Program-made: the position numbers and the translations under genes
The notes under the pieces: generated by a model
Databases searched by the model: none
What the model was told of the DNA's origin: nothing
What the model saw: the letters and a program-made list of their open reading frames with translations, nothing else
Source of the DNA: Kitasatospora albolonga
Lineage (GTDB): Bacteria > Actinomycetota > Actinomycetes > Streptomycetales > Streptomycetaceae
NCBI GenBank assembly: GCA_002082585.1
Contig: CP020563.1
Span: 1,730,001-1,794,000, forward strand
Reading direction: 5' to 3'
DNA length: 64,000 nt
Part shown: positions 16,484 through 25,872 of the stretch, in pieces
Position numbering within the stretch: the stretch's first letter is position 1
Layout of the letters: every line of letters starts with the position of its first letter

Positions 16484-17866
16484 GTGCCCTACTTCGACGC
16501 CGCCTCCGCCGCCCCCCTGCACCCCGTCGCACGCCAGGCGCTGCTTGCCGCGCTGGACGAGGGCTGGGCCGATCCCGCCCGTCTGTACCGTGAGGGGCGG
16601 CGCGCCCGGCTGCTGCTGGACGCCGCCCGGGAGGCCGCCGCGGACGCCGTCGGCTGCCGTCCGGACGAGCTGGTCTTCACCTCTTCGGGGACGACCGCGG
16701 TGCACACGGGAATGGCCGGGGCTCTTTCGGGGCGTCGGCGTGTCGGCCGCCATCTGGCCCTCTCGGCGGTCGAGCACTCCTCCGTACTCCATTCGGCGGC
16801 GGCCCACGAGGCGGCGGGCGGGTCGTTCACCGAGGTGCCGGTGGGGCGGTCGGGGGCGGTGGACCCGGCGGCGTACGCCTCGGCGCTCCGGCCCGACACC
16901 GCGCTGGCCTGCCTCCAGTCGGCCAACCACGAGGTGGGGACCGAACAGCCGGTGGCGGAGGTGGCCGCGCTCTGCGCCGAGGCCGGGGTGCCGCTGCTGG
17001 TGGACGCCGCGCAGTCGCTGGGGTGGGGTCCGGTGGCGGGCGGCTGGTCGCTGCTGACGGCGAGCGCGCACAAGTGGGGCGGGCCCGCCGGGGTGGGGCT
17101 GCTCGCGGTACGGAAGGGGGTGCGGTTCGCGCCGCAAGGCCCGGCCGGGGAGCGGGAGTCGGGCCGGGCGCCGGGATTCGAGAACCTGCCCGCGATCGTG
17201 GCGGCGGCGGCCTCGCTCCGCGCCGTACGGGACGAGGCGGCGGCCGAGGCGGTGCGGCTGCGGGCGCTGGTGGACCGGGTCCGGACCGTGGTGGCCGAGC
17301 GGGTGGGCGATGTGGAAGTGGTGGGCGATCCGGAGCGGCGGCTGCCGCATCTGGTCACCTTCTCCTGTCTCTATGTCGACGGGGAGACCCTGCTGCACGA
17401 GCTGGACCGGCACGGGTTCTCCGTATCGTCCGGTTCGTCCTGTACGAGCAGCACGCTGGAGCCGAGCCATGTGCTGAAGGCGATGGGGGTGCTGTCGGAG
17501 GGGAACGTCCGGGTCTCGCTGCCGCCGGGCACGGCGGAGGCGGACGTGGACCGCTTCCTGGAGGTGCTGCCCGGGGTGGTCGCGGAGGTACGGGAGCGGC
17601 TCGGCGCCCCGGTCTCCACACCCCCGTCCCCCTCCCCCGCCGCCTCGCTGGTGGTCGACGCGCTGGGCCGCCGCTGCCCGATCCCGGTGATCGAGCTCGC
17701 AAAGGTGATCGGGGAGGTACCGGTGGGCGCCACGGTGACGGTGCTCGCCGACGACGAGGCGGCCCGGCTCGACATCCCCGCCTGGTGCGAGATGCGGGAG
17801 CAGGAGTACGTGGGCGAGGAGCCGGCGGACCGGGGCTCGGCCTATGTGGTCCGCCGGCTCAGCTGA
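16484..17866 (+). CDS. Cysteine desulfurase-TusA fusion protein
   Basis: 460 aa, GTG start. Residues 1-370 are an IscS/NifS-like desulfurase: FTSSGTTAVHTGM binds phosphate, AVEHSSVLHSAA and VDAAQSLGWGPV contact the PLP ring, ASAHKWGGPAGVG holds the PLP lysine, and the loop SGSSCTSSTLEPSHV has the persulfide cysteine. After a Pro/Ser-rich linker (PSPSPAAS) the C-terminal 75 residues are a TusA-type domain with the CPIPVIELAK motif. The desulfurase could pass sulfur directly to the TusA cysteine within one chain, for thiolation or molybdenum-cofactor-type chemistry. Convergent with the PfkB gene, with no gap between stop codons. The ultimate acceptor is unknown. Confidence 0.88.
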   Translation: MPYFDAASAAPLHPVARQALLAALDEGWADPARLYREGRRARLLLDAAREAAADAVGCRPDELVFTSSGTTAVHTGMAGALSGRRRVGRHLALSAVEHSSVLHSAAAHEAAGGSFTEVPVGRSGAVDPAAYASALRPDTALACLQSANHEVGTEQPVAEVAALCAEAGVPLLVDAAQSLGWGPVAGGWSLLTASAHKWGGPAGVGLLAVRKGVRFAPQGPAGERESGRAPGFENLPAIVAAAASLRAVRDEAAAEAVRLRALVDRVRTVVAERVGDVEVVGDPERRLPHLVTFSCLYVDGETLLHELDRHGFSVSSGSSCTSSTLEPSHVLKAMGVLSEGNVRVSLPPGTAEADVDRFLEVLPGVVAEVRERLGAPVSTPPSPSPAASLVVDALGRRCPIPVIELAKVIGEVPVGATVTVLADDEAARLDIPAWCEMREQEYVGEEPADRGSAYVVRRLS

Positions 17867-18841
17867 TCACGCCAGGTGCTGCTGGACCTCGGCGGCGGCC
17901 TCGTGCCCGTACGCCTTGGTGAAGCGGTCCATGAAGTGGGTGCGGCGCAGGGTGTACTCCTGGGTGCCGACCGTCTCGATGACCAGGGTGGCGAGCATGC
18001 AGCCGACCTGGGCGGCGCGCTCCAGGCCGACGCCCCAGGCGAGACCGGAGAGGAACCCGGCCCGGAAGGCGTCGCCGACGCCGGTCGGGTCGGCCTTGGT
18101 CTCCTCCTCGGGGACGCCCACCTCGATGACCGGCTCACCGGCCTTCTCGATGCGCACACCGCGGGAGCCGAGCGTGGTGACCCGGTGGCCGACCTTGGAG
18201 AGGATCTCCTCGTCGCTCCAGCCGGTCTTGGACTCGATGAGCCCCTTCTCGTACTCGTTGGAGAAGAGGTACGTGGCGCCGTCCAGCAGGATGCGGATCT
18301 CCTCGCCGTCCATCCGCGCGATCTGCTGGGAGAAGTCGGCGGCGAACGGGATGTTCCGCGAGCGGCACTCCTCGGTGTGGCGGAGCATCGCCTCCGGGTC
18401 GTCCGCGCCGATCGAGACGAGGTCGAGGCCGCCGACGCGGTCCGCGACGCTCTTCAGCTCGATCAGCCGGGCCTCGCTCATCGCGCCCGTGTAGAAGGAG
18501 CCGATCTGGTTGTGGTCGGCGTCGGTGGTGCAGACGAAGCGGGCGGTGTGCAGGACCTCGGAGATCCGGACCGAGCTCGTCTCCACGCCGTGCCGGTCGA
18601 GCCAGGCGCGGTACTCGTCGAAGTCGGAGCCCGCGGCGCCCACGAGGATCGGCTTCGTGCCGAGCAGCCCCATGCCGAAGCAGATGTTGGCGGCGACACC
18701 GCCCCGGCGCACATCGAGGTTGTCGACCAGGAAGGAGAGGGAGACCGTGTGCAGCTGATCCGCGACCAGCTGGTCGGCGAAGCGGCCGGGGAAGGTCATG
18801 AGGTGGTCGGTGGCGATGGAGCCGGTGACTGCGATACGCAC
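17867..18841 (-). CDS. PfkB-family carbohydrate/adenosine-type kinase
   Basis: 324 aa from the GTG at 18841 (VRIAVTGSIATDHLMTF), which has AGGAG upstream; a longer start at 18907 is less likely. It has the PfkB signatures: RRGGVAANICFGMGLLG near the N-terminus (substrate and glycine-rich region) and ADPTGVGDAFRAGFLSGLAWG near the C-terminus with the catalytic Asp in GVGDAF. Actinobacterial relatives are described as adenosine kinases or carbohydrate kinases. The substrate cannot be decided from sequence. Divergent from a 65-aa hypothetical gene. Confidence 0.9.
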   Translation of the reverse strand: MRIAVTGSIATDHLMTFPGRFADQLVADQLHTVSLSFLVDNLDVRRGGVAANICFGMGLLGTKPILVGAAGSDFDEYRAWLDRHGVETSSVRISEVLHTARFVCTTDADHNQIGSFYTGAMSEARLIELKSVADRVGGLDLVSIGADDPEAMLRHTEECRSRNIPFAADFSQQIARMDGEEIRILLDGATYLFSNEYEKGLIESKTGWSDEEILSKVGHRVTTLGSRGVRIEKAGEPVIEVGVPEEETKADPTGVGDAFRAGFLSGLAWGVGLERAAQVGCMLATLVIETVGTQEYTLRRTHFMDRFTKAYGHEAAAEVQQHLA

Positions 18842-18997
18842 GGGGAGGCTTCTCCTGCGGAAGGCGAAGGGCCGAGGTGCGCCCTCCGGGACGGCGTGAC
18901 AGTTCACGCTACCGGGTGACCCCTCCGGCCGGGAAAAGGGAAAACTACCCGATAGTAGGGCTTTCTACCTGAGCGTGACCGTGGTTACGGTGCGGAT

Positions 18998-19195
18998 ATG
19001 TCGAAGCACACCGCATCGCGAGAGTCCGAAGTGAGCCTGGCCGAGCTGCGCGGGGACTGCGCGCTGATGGCCCCGCACTGGGCCGCGCCCAAGAAGACCG
19101 TGGTCACGCCGGTGAAGCCGTCGCTGATCCACGGGGTCACGGTGCCGCCCGCCTCCGCGCGGCTGATCGACGCGATGTCCGAGTACGGGGACTGA
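18998..19195 (+). CDS. Small hypothetical protein, 65 aa
   Basis: ATG at 18998, encoding MSKHTASRESEVSLAELRGD and ending in a Pro/Ala/Val segment (KPSLIHGVTVPPASARLIDA). No membrane segment, signal or cysteine cluster, and no domain that I recognise. Codon usage in this frame is typical of the window. It is divergent from the PfkB kinase, with about 155 bp between them that includes AT-richer sequence (ACTACCCGATAGTAGGG, 18943-18959). Function unknown. Confidence 0.6.
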   Translation: MSKHTASRESEVSLAELRGDCALMAPHWAAPKKTVVTPVKPSLIHGVTVPPASARLIDAMSEYGD

Positions 19196-19363
19196 GCCCG
19201 CCGGGCGTATTTCGGCGCGTTTTTCGGCGTGAACCGTACGGGTTCCGCGCCCGGTTCGCCGGTGCGCGGGAACCGGGTGCTCCTCCGCTCCGTCCCACCG
19301 GTGTCCCCGTCCGGGGGCACGCGGTAGTGAACGCGACGGCAACGCAGTCGAAGGAGCGAACCG

Positions 19364-20800
19364 GTGAGCACCGAGCGACCCGACAACGACGTGACCGGCC
19401 CCCGGCGGCGGCGTCCGCCGCTCGCGGTGGCCTCGGTGGCAGCGGCGGTGCTGCTGGCCGGGGGCGGCGGGGCCTACTGGGCCGCCACCGCTTCCGGCGG
19501 GGGCGGTACGGCGGACGGCGGGGGAAGCGCCTCCCGCGACACGGCCCCCGTGCTGGCCCTGGACGCCGCCGAGGCCGCCCCCGCCGCGCCCGGCGACCCG
19601 AGCACCCCGCCCCCCGGCATCGCCCCGGGTGAACCGGACCCGGGCGGTCCGCCCGTGGTCTACCGGGCGGAGGGCCAGCTCCCGGACGGTCCGGACGAGG
19701 CGGCGGTGCACCGTGCCACGGGGACGGTCGCGGCGGCGGAGGTCGCCCGGCTGGCGGAGGCGCTCGGCATTCCGGGGACCCCGCGGACCGTGGACGCGTC
19801 CTGGGTGGTCGGTGACGAGGACGGGCCGGGTGCGCTCCTGAAGGTCACCAAGCAGGCCCCGGGCACCTGGACGTTCGCCCGCACCACGCCCGTGGAGCCG
19901 TGTGAGCCGGGGAAGATGTGCGCGAACCAGAGCCCGCCGGAGGCGGACGGGCAGCCGGTGAGCGAGAAGGCCGCGAAGGCCGCCGCGGTGCCCGTCCTCA
20001 AGGCCGTCGGCCAGGACGACGCGGCGCTGGACGCGGGCCAGCTCATGGGGGACGTACGTGTGGTGAACGCCGATCCGAAGGTGGATGGGCTGCCCACGTA
20101 CGGCTGGTCGACCGGAGTGCAGGTCGGCCCGGACGGCAAGGTGTCCGGGGGCAGCGGGCAGCTGAAGGCGCTGGAGAAGGGGGCGACCTACCCGGCGATC
20201 GGGGCGGACGAGGCGCTGAAGCAGCTCAACGAGGCCGGTAAGGCCCGGGGGGACGGGGGCAAGGACATCGGCGGCTGCGCCACTCCCGTACCGCTGGAGG
20301 GCGAGCCGATCCCCACGGACATGCAGTGCGTGCCGTCGAACGGCAAGCGGGCCCCGGTGCAGCACACGGTCGAGGACGCGGTGTTCGGGCTGGCCCCGCA
20401 CTACGTCGACGGCCGGCAGACCCTCGTACCGTCGTGGCTGTTCCAGGTCCGGCAGGGTTCGGGCGGACCGGAGAGCACGGTCACGCAGATCGCGGTGGCG
20501 CCGGAGTTCATCGAGAAGCCCGCGGAGCCGACGCCCTCGGGCGACCGGAAGGCGACCTCGTACGCGGCCGACGGCCGGACGCTGGAGGTGACCTTCTGGG
20601 GCGGGGTGTGCAGCACGTACACGGCGAGCGCCGAGGAGAGCGCGGGCCAGGTGCGGATCTCCATCAAGGAGGAGAAGCAGAAGGACGGCGCCTGCATCAT
20701 GATCGCCAAGGAGCTGAAGCGGACGGTGACGCTGGATGAGCCGCTGGGCGACCGTACGGTCATCGACGCGGCGAGCGGGGCGACGGTGCCGCGCAGCTGA
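19364..20800 (+). CDS. Membrane-anchored secreted protein of unknown function, 478 aa
   Basis: GTG start with GAAGGAG 8 nt upstream. A short basic cytoplasmic stretch (PRRRRPP) precedes a single membrane helix (about residues 20-42), and the remaining ~430 residues are outside. Low-complexity Gly/Asp/Pro linker from 45 to 100. The exported part contains two cysteine pairs (EPCEPGKMCANQ and GGCATPVP with DMQCVPSNG), and a late CSTYTASAEES/DGACIMIAK pair, suggesting disulfides. I do not recognise a domain. Separated from erpA by a bidirectional terminator. Confidence 0.75.
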   Translation: MSTERPDNDVTGPRRRRPPLAVASVAAAVLLAGGGGAYWAATASGGGGTADGGGSASRDTAPVLALDAAEAAPAAPGDPSTPPPGIAPGEPDPGGPPVVYRAEGQLPDGPDEAAVHRATGTVAAAEVARLAEALGIPGTPRTVDASWVVGDEDGPGALLKVTKQAPGTWTFARTTPVEPCEPGKMCANQSPPEADGQPVSEKAAKAAAVPVLKAVGQDDAALDAGQLMGDVRVVNADPKVDGLPTYGWSTGVQVGPDGKVSGGSGQLKALEKGATYPAIGADEALKQLNEAGKARGDGGKDIGGCATPVPLEGEPIPTDMQCVPSNGKRAPVQHTVEDAVFGLAPHYVDGRQTLVPSWLFQVRQGSGGPESTVTQIAVAPEFIEKPAEPTPSGDRKATSYAADGRTLEVTFWGGVCSTYTASAEESAGQVRISIKEEKQKDGACIMIAKELKRTVTLDEPLGDRTVIDAASGATVPRS

Positions 20801-20820
20801 CCCGTCTCACGCTATATGTA

Positions 20821-20859
20821 CGAGGGCGGCCCCGGGAGAAGATCCCGGGGCCGCCCTCG
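20821..20859. terminator. Bidirectional terminator
   Basis: CGAGGGCGGCCCCGGGA (20821-20837) pairs with TCCCGGGGCCGCCCTCG (20843-20859), a perfect 17-bp stem with a 5-nt loop between convergent genes. Confidence 0.9.
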
Positions 20860-20880
20860 TAGGTTCGCGTTCCCGCAGCT

Positions 20881-21237
20881 TTAGCTGAAGGAGTCGCCGC
20901 AGGCGCAGGAGCCGGTGGCGTTCGGGTTGTCGATCGTGAAGCCCTGCTTCTCGATGGTGTCGACGAAGTCGATGGAGGCGCCGCCCAGGTACGGGGCGCT
21001 CATGCGGTCGGTGACGACCTTGACACCGTCGAAGTCCTTGACGACGTCACCGTCGAGCGAACGCTCGTCGAAGAAGAGCTGGTAGCGCAGGCCGGAGCAG
21101 CCGCCGGGCTGGACGGCGACGCGCAGCGCCAGGTCCTCGCGGCCTTCCTGCTCCAGCAGGCCCTTGACCTTGGCTGCGGCGGCGTCGGACAGGAGGATGC
21201 CGTCGCTCACGGTGGTGGTCTCGTCCGATACGGACAT
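20881..21237 (-). CDS. erpA: Iron-sulfur cluster insertion protein (ErpA/IscA/HesB family)
   Basis: 118 aa from the ATG at 21237, with GGGAGAAG upstream; an in-frame upstream start at 21312 lacks a ribosome site. A-type carrier with the three conserved cysteines: VQPGGCSGLRYQL, and the C-terminal pair in GSCACGDSF. It accepts Fe-S clusters from the assembly system and delivers them to apo-enzymes. It is divergent from nadA, whose product is a 4Fe-4S enzyme, with a shared intergenic region that contains repeat elements (21372-21431). Confidence 0.93.
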   Translation of the reverse strand: MSVSDETTTVSDGILLSDAAAAKVKGLLEQEGREDLALRVAVQPGGCSGLRYQLFFDERSLDGDVVKDFDGVKVVTDRMSAPYLGGASIDFVDTIEKQGFTIDNPNATGSCACGDSFS

Positions 21238-21371
21238 CTGCTTCTCTCCCGGGTTGTACGGACTGCTTGCCGACGGTTCAACGGCCTGCGCCGCGGATTC
21301 ATTCCGGGCCAAGCGCTTGTCTGTTCCTTTTCATGCTCGCACACCCGGCCGCCCGGGGGATGCGTCACATC

Positions 21372-21431
21372 GACGCTATCGGCATCGTCAAAGTGACACG
21401 AAGAAGCTATGATAGATAGCGTCAAATAGAC
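21372..21431. promoter_or_regulatory. Shared erpA/nadA control region with inverted and direct repeats
   Basis: GACGCTATC (21372-21380) and GATAGCGTC (21415-21423) are perfect inverse complements. GTCAAAGTGAC (21387-21397) and GTCAAATAGAC (21421-21431) are direct repeats spaced 34 bp, about three helical turns. TATGAT (21408-21413) is a possible -10 for nadA, and TTGACG on the minus strand occurs twice as a possible -35 for erpA. The binding protein is unknown. Confidence 0.45.
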
Positions 21432-21488
21432 GAAAAGGCGCGTTCGCAGAAGCGCAGAGCAGAACGCAGAGAAGAAAGGGTGCGTGAC

Positions 21489-22667
21489 GTGACCACGGCC
21501 CAGCCCCTGGACGTACAGCCGACACCCCTCGCGCTGCTGCTGCTCGGCCGGGAGGCCGACCCGAGGAGCGAGCGGGGCGTCGAGTGCCCCGGCGACCTCC
21601 CCTCCCCCTCCGACCCGGACCTGGTCGCACGGGCGCGGGCGGCGAAGGAGAAGCTCGGGGACCGGGTCTTCGTCCTCGGCCACCACTACCAGCGCGACGA
21701 GGTCATCCAGTTCGCGGACGTCACCGGCGACTCGTTCAAGCTCGCCCGTGACGCGGCGGCCCGCCCGGAGGCGGAGTACATCGTCTTCTGCGGTGTGCAC
21801 TTCATGGCCGAGTCCGCCGACATCCTGACCACGGACGCCCAGGCGGTCGTGCTGCCGGACCTGGCGGCGGGCTGCTCGATGGCCGACATGGCCACCGCCG
21901 AGCAGGTCGCGGAGTGCTGGGACGTCCTGACGGAGGCCGGGGTCGCCGACCGGGTGGTGCCCGTCTCGTACATGAACTCCTCCGCCGACATCAAGGCGTT
22001 CACCGGGAAGCACGGCGGCACGATCTGCACGTCGTCCAACGCGAAACGGGCCCTGGAGTGGGCCTTCGAGCAGGGCGAGAAGATCCTCTTCCTCCCCGAC
22101 CAGCACCTGGGCCGCAACACGGCGGTACGGGACATGGGGATGAGCCTGGACGACTGCGTCCTCTACAACCCGCACAAGCCGAACGGCGGCCTCACCGCCG
22201 AGCAGCTGCGCGACGCGAAGATGATCCTGTGGCGCGGCCACTGCTCGGTGCACGGGCGCTTCTCAGTCGAGTCGGTCGAGGACGTCCGGGCACGGATGCC
22301 CGGGGTCAACGTGCTGGTGCACCCGGAGTGCAAGTACGAGGTCGTGGCGGCGGCGGACTACGTCGGCTCGACGGAGTACATCATCAAGGCCCTGGAGGCG
22401 GCACCGCGCGGCTCGAAGTGGGCCATCGGCACGGAACTGAACCTGGTCCGCCGCCTGGCGAACCGTTTCGCCGCGGAGGACAAGGAGATCGTCTTCCTCG
22501 ACAAGACGGTCTGCTTCTGCTCGACGATGAACCGCATCGACCTGCCGCACCTGGTCTGGACGCTGGAGTCGCTGGCCGAGGGCAAGCTGGTCAACCGGAT
22601 CGAGGTCGACCCGGAGACGGAGAAGTACGCGAAGCTCGCGCTGGAACGGATGCTGGCGCTGCCGTAG
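21489..22667 (+). CDS. nadA: Quinolinate synthase
   Basis: 392 aa from the GTG at 21489, which has GAAAGG about 9 nt upstream; the in-frame GTG at 21480 abuts that site. It condenses iminoaspartate with dihydroxyacetone phosphate to quinolinate in NAD synthesis. The 4Fe-4S ligands are in VLPDLAAGCSMADMA, VHPECKYEVV and KTVCFCSTMNR; FVLGHHYQRDEVIQFAD and FCGVHFMAESADIL line the active site. Full length. No nadB or nadC follows; a strong terminator is downstream. Confidence 0.96.
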   Translation: MTTAQPLDVQPTPLALLLLGREADPRSERGVECPGDLPSPSDPDLVARARAAKEKLGDRVFVLGHHYQRDEVIQFADVTGDSFKLARDAAARPEAEYIVFCGVHFMAESADILTTDAQAVVLPDLAAGCSMADMATAEQVAECWDVLTEAGVADRVVPVSYMNSSADIKAFTGKHGGTICTSSNAKRALEWAFEQGEKILFLPDQHLGRNTAVRDMGMSLDDCVLYNPHKPNGGLTAEQLRDAKMILWRGHCSVHGRFSVESVEDVRARMPGVNVLVHPECKYEVVAAADYVGSTEYIIKALEAAPRGSKWAIGTELNLVRRLANRFAAEDKEIVFLDKTVCFCSTMNRIDLPHLVWTLESLAEGKLVNRIEVDPETEKYAKLALERMLALP

Positions 22668-22703
22668 CGGGAGCGGTGCGGACGCAGTCGCGTCCGCCGC
22701 CGG

Positions 22704-22740
22704 AGCCCCGGTACGCCGTGAACCGGCGTACCGGGGCTTT
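22704..22740 (+). terminator. Intrinsic terminator of nadA
   Basis: AGCCCCGGTACGCCG (22704-22718) pairs perfectly with CGGCGTACCGGGGCT (22724-22738), followed by TTTT. Confidence 0.92.
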
Positions 22741-22905
22741 TCGCTGCCGGGAGGACCATGGCCGCCACTCCGGGGCATTGCTCGCGACCAGGACATTCCC
22801 GCAGGCTGAATCTCCCCCATACGCCCACCGGGCCATCCTCCCCGTAACTACGCTGCTACTCACCGCAGCGACCTGTGCGCGGGCGGTACGGGCAAGGCTG
22901 ACCGG

Positions 22906-25323
22906 ATGTACGGCGAGGACGGTGGGGCGGGCATGAGTTACGAGGACCGTGGGACGGGCGTGGGCGATGAGGCACGCGGTACGGGGGTGGGGCACGGGGA
23001 GGCCGCAGCCGACCGGGCCCTGCCTCAGGCGGAGGAAGAGGTGGGGAACCGGCGGAGCGCCGCCGAACGCGACCCCGCCACCGGCCTGCCCGGCCTGGCC
23101 GCCGCGCTGAGCGGCCTCTCCGCCCTCCGCGCCGGGGCCGGGGACCGGGAAGGGGCCCTGGCGGCGGCCGAGGAAGCGGTGGAGCTCTACCGGACGCTCG
23201 GCGACGAGCGTCCGGACGGCTTCCTGCCCGAGCTGGCCGGGGCCCTGCACCAGCTGTCGGACCGGCTCTCCGCCACCGGGAACCACGACGGCGCCCTGCC
23301 CCCGGCGAAGGAGGCCGCGCGGATGTACGCGGAGCTCGGCGGGAAGCGCCCGGGGCACTTCCAGGCGGAGCTGGCGCTGACCATGGGCGCCCTGGGCGAC
23401 CGGCTCGCCGACACCGGGGACCGGGTGACGGCGGTGCCGTTCGCGCAGCAGTCCGTACGGCTCCAGCGGGAGCTGGTCGAGGAGGAGCAGCCGGGCGCGT
23501 CCGTCCCGGCGCTCGCGGCGTACCTCCTGCGGTACGCCGCCCATCTGACGGCTGCCGGACAGCCGGTCGAGGCCGTGCCCCGGGCCGAGGAGGCGGTCGG
23601 CTTCCTCCGCGAGCTCACCGGCCGGGAACCGGACACCTTCCGCCCCCGGCTCGCCGCCGCTCTCCACGCCCTCGGGAACCACCGCGCGGCGGTGAGCGAC
23701 ACCTCGGGGGCGGTCGAGGCGACCCGGGAAGCGCTCACCCTCCTCCGCGAGCTGACCGCACTGCACCCGGATGCCTTCCGCCCGGAGCTGGCCACGGCCC
23801 TCAACGCCCTGGCCGGTCACCTCGACCGGTCCGACGACCGGGCGGCGGCGCTCGGGGCGGCGGAGGAAGCCGTGGCCCTGCACCGCGAGCTGGCCGCCGA
23901 GAACCCCGGGGCCTTCCGCCCCGGGCTCGCCACCGCGCTGGCCGCCCTCGCCCGGAGCCTGGCCTCCACCGGCGGCCCGGAGGAGGGGCTGCCCCCGGCG
24001 CGGGAGGCCGTCGAGCTCCTGCGCGAACAGGGGGACGCGTTCCTGCCCGAGCTGGCCGACGCCCTCCAGACGCTCGGCACGCGCCTGGAGCTGACCGGCG
24101 ATACGGAAGGGGCGGTGGAGGCATTCTGGGAAGCGGTGGCGCTGCACCGGTCGCTGGCACTGGAGGCGCTGGAGACACCGGGCGCCTCAGCCGCCTCTGT
24201 CCTCTCCGCTCTCTCCGCCGCCTCGGGCTCCGCTGCCTCCCCGGCCGCCTCCCTGGTCTCCGCTCTCGACAACCTGGCCCGGGTGCTCGCCCGTACCGGT
24301 GAACACGCGGCGGCGATCGAGGAGTTCGAGGAGACCGCGAAGGAGTTCGCCACGGCCCACCCGGCGACCGCCCGGCGCCTGCGCGTCGAGCGGAGCGCCT
24401 TCCTGCTGCGCTGCCCCGACCCCTGGCCCACGACGGGGCTGAGCGAGCTGGTGACGTTCCTGGACGAGGAGGGCGAGGGGGCAGGCGCGGACACCGTGAC
24501 CGTACGGGCCCGGCAGGCGCTGCGCGGGTACGGCGACCTCGCGGCGGTGCACGCGGCCTGGGAGGACGAGACCTTCACGCCCGTACCGGCGTGGCTCGCC
24601 CTGACGCCGGAGACCCTGGAGCTGGTCAGCGCCTGGATGTTCGCGCCGAACTGGCCCCGGTCCCGGGACTTCTGGTCGGAGAACGCCGAGGTGCTGGGCG
24701 GCGAGGAGGCGTCGGCGGCCCTGGACGAGCTGGCGATCCTGGACCCGCGCGGCGCGCAGCGGCACGCCATGCTCCGGGACGCCGTACTCGTCCACGGGGT
24801 GACCGCCGCCTACGATCCCCTGATCCTGTCGGAGCAGCTGGCGGAGTGGCTGGAGTACGCGGACTGGGCGGAGTCCCGGGCCTACCTGGAGGAGCACCCG
24901 CGCCTCCTGACCGTACAGCCGCCCCAGGACACCCCTCTGGCCCATGTCGCCCTGCTCGACATCGGCCGCACCGAGGGCCTGGACGCCGCGTACCGCCTGG
25001 TGGAGGACCGGGGCGCCCTCCAGGCGTACGTGGACCGGTCGTTGGCGGCCGGGGACGGCACCGCGCTGATGCACGGCGGCGGCATCGAGGGCCAGGTCTT
25101 CCGCGACCGGCTCTCCTCGCTCACCCACGCCCAGGTGGCCCTGGTGCTCTCGGGCGAGAGCGAGGGCTTCGACCCGGACGATCTGACCGCCCTTCTCCAC
25201 AAGGCCGACGAGGAGACCCGCACCCGGCTGGTGCGGGAGACCGTCGCCCTGAGCCTCCGCTACCCGGAACCGCATGGGGAGACCTGGCGTCGGATCATCG
25301 AGGCACTGGGCGGGGAGAGCTGA
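22906..25323 (+). CDS. Large tetratricopeptide-repeat protein, 805 aa
   Basis: Residues about 40-470 consist of repeating 40-50-residue units of the form 'Ala-leu...RxLGDxxPdxF.PeLA.AL..L..RL...G', an actinobacterial TPR arrangement; at least nine units can be counted by eye. The C-terminal ~330 residues are not obviously repetitive, are acidic and helical ([36 protein letters not shown]), and resemble domains found in orphan TPR proteins of Streptomyces. No signal peptide or membrane helix. An alternative ATG at 22933 would shorten the N-terminus by nine residues. Followed after 61 bp by a lipoprotein gene on the same strand. Likely a protein-interaction scaffold; partners unknown. Confidence 0.82.
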   Translation: MYGEDGGAGMSYEDRGTGVGDEARGTGVGHGEAAADRALPQAEEEVGNRRSAAERDPATGLPGLAAALSGLSALRAGAGDREGALAAAEEAVELYRTLGDERPDGFLPELAGALHQLSDRLSATGNHDGALPPAKEAARMYAELGGKRPGHFQAELALTMGALGDRLADTGDRVTAVPFAQQSVRLQRELVEEEQPGASVPALAAYLLRYAAHLTAAGQPVEAVPRAEEAVGFLRELTGREPDTFRPRLAAALHALGNHRAAVSDTSGAVEATREALTLLRELTALHPDAFRPELATALNALAGHLDRSDDRAAALGAAEEAVALHRELAAENPGAFRPGLATALAALARSLASTGGPEEGLPPAREAVELLREQGDAFLPELADALQTLGTRLELTGDTEGAVEAFWEAVALHRSLALEALETPGASAASVLSALSAASGSAASPAASLVSALDNLARVLARTGEHAAAIEEFEETAKEFATAHPATARRLRVERSAFLLRCPDPWPTTGLSELVTFLDEEGEGAGADTVTVRARQALRGYGDLAAVHAAWEDETFTPVPAWLALTPETLELVSAWMFAPNWPRSRDFWSENAEVLGGEEASAALDELAILDPRGAQRHAMLRDAVLVHGVTAAYDPLILSEQLAEWLEYADWAESRAYLEEHPRLLTVQPPQDTPLAHVALLDIGRTEGLDAAYRLVEDRGALQAYVDRSLAAGDGTALMHGGGIEGQVFRDRLSSLTHAQVALVLSGESEGFDPDDLTALLHKADEETRTRLVRETVALSLRYPEPHGETWRRIIEALGGES

Positions 25324-25384
25324 GGCCGACGGGCCTTCGGCGACTGCCGTCCCGTGGGCGTCGAGCCGGGCAAGGAGCACACTC

Positions 25385-25777
25385 ATGAGCTGGTCCCGAC
25401 GATCTGCGGGCGCACTGCTGACGGCGGCCGCAGCGATCACCGTGTCCGGGTGCACCGTCAGCAGCGGCGGTGAGGGGGAGGCTGTCTGCGCGTTCGAGGT
25501 GAGCTACGAGGGGCGGAGCTACCGGGACGTCGCGAACGTGGACTTCACGGTCACCGACAAGCTGGGCACCGCCAAGCTGCCGCCGTGCAACGACACCGGC
25601 GGGGACGAGGAGGCCGAAGCGGAGGAAACCGAGGAGGCCGCCGCTTACGGAGTGAGGGGCCTGCCCCCTGAGACAGCCATCGCCGTGGGCAGTTCACCGG
25701 AGGACGCCGTGTTCGTCGTCTCCTCCTCCGGCTCGACGCTCCCGCCCGAGGTGCAGGAGCTGCTGGACAAGCCATGA
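25385..25777 (+). CDS. Small lipoprotein (DUF6281-like)
   Basis: 130 aa from ATG at 25385 with AAGGAG upstream. The signal peptide ends in a lipobox (AAAITVSGC, Cys at about 21), so it is expected on the outer membrane face. One disulfide is likely between VCAFEVSYEGRSY and KLPPCNDTGG. An acidic stretch (GDEEAEAEETEEA) splits the two halves. From memory this resembles the streptomycete DUF6281 family, whose function is unknown. Ends at a convergent terminator with the response regulator. Confidence 0.75.
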   Translation: MSWSRRSAGALLTAAAAITVSGCTVSSGGEGEAVCAFEVSYEGRSYRDVANVDFTVTDKLGTAKLPPCNDTGGDEEAEAEETEEAAAYGVRGLPPETAIAVGSSPEDAVFVVSSSGSTLPPEVQELLDKP

Positions 25778-25823
25778 TCATCGCCGCCTCCAGCTCGTCG
25801 GCCATCCGGGAGACACGGCCTTT

Positions 25824-25872
25824 GACGGGGAGCTGACGGGGAACCCGAAGGGGGGCCCGTCAGCTCCCCGTC
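25824..25872. terminator. Bidirectional terminator
   Basis: GACGGGGAGCTGACGGG (25824-25840) pairs perfectly with CCCGTCAGCTCCCCGTC (25856-25872). The 3' arm overlaps the response-regulator stop codon by 2 bp. Confidence 0.88.

Noticed and set aside
22591..24147. 518-codon open frame on the minus strand
   Set aside because: Antisense to nadA and the TPR gene; composition is a mirror of the TPR repeats.
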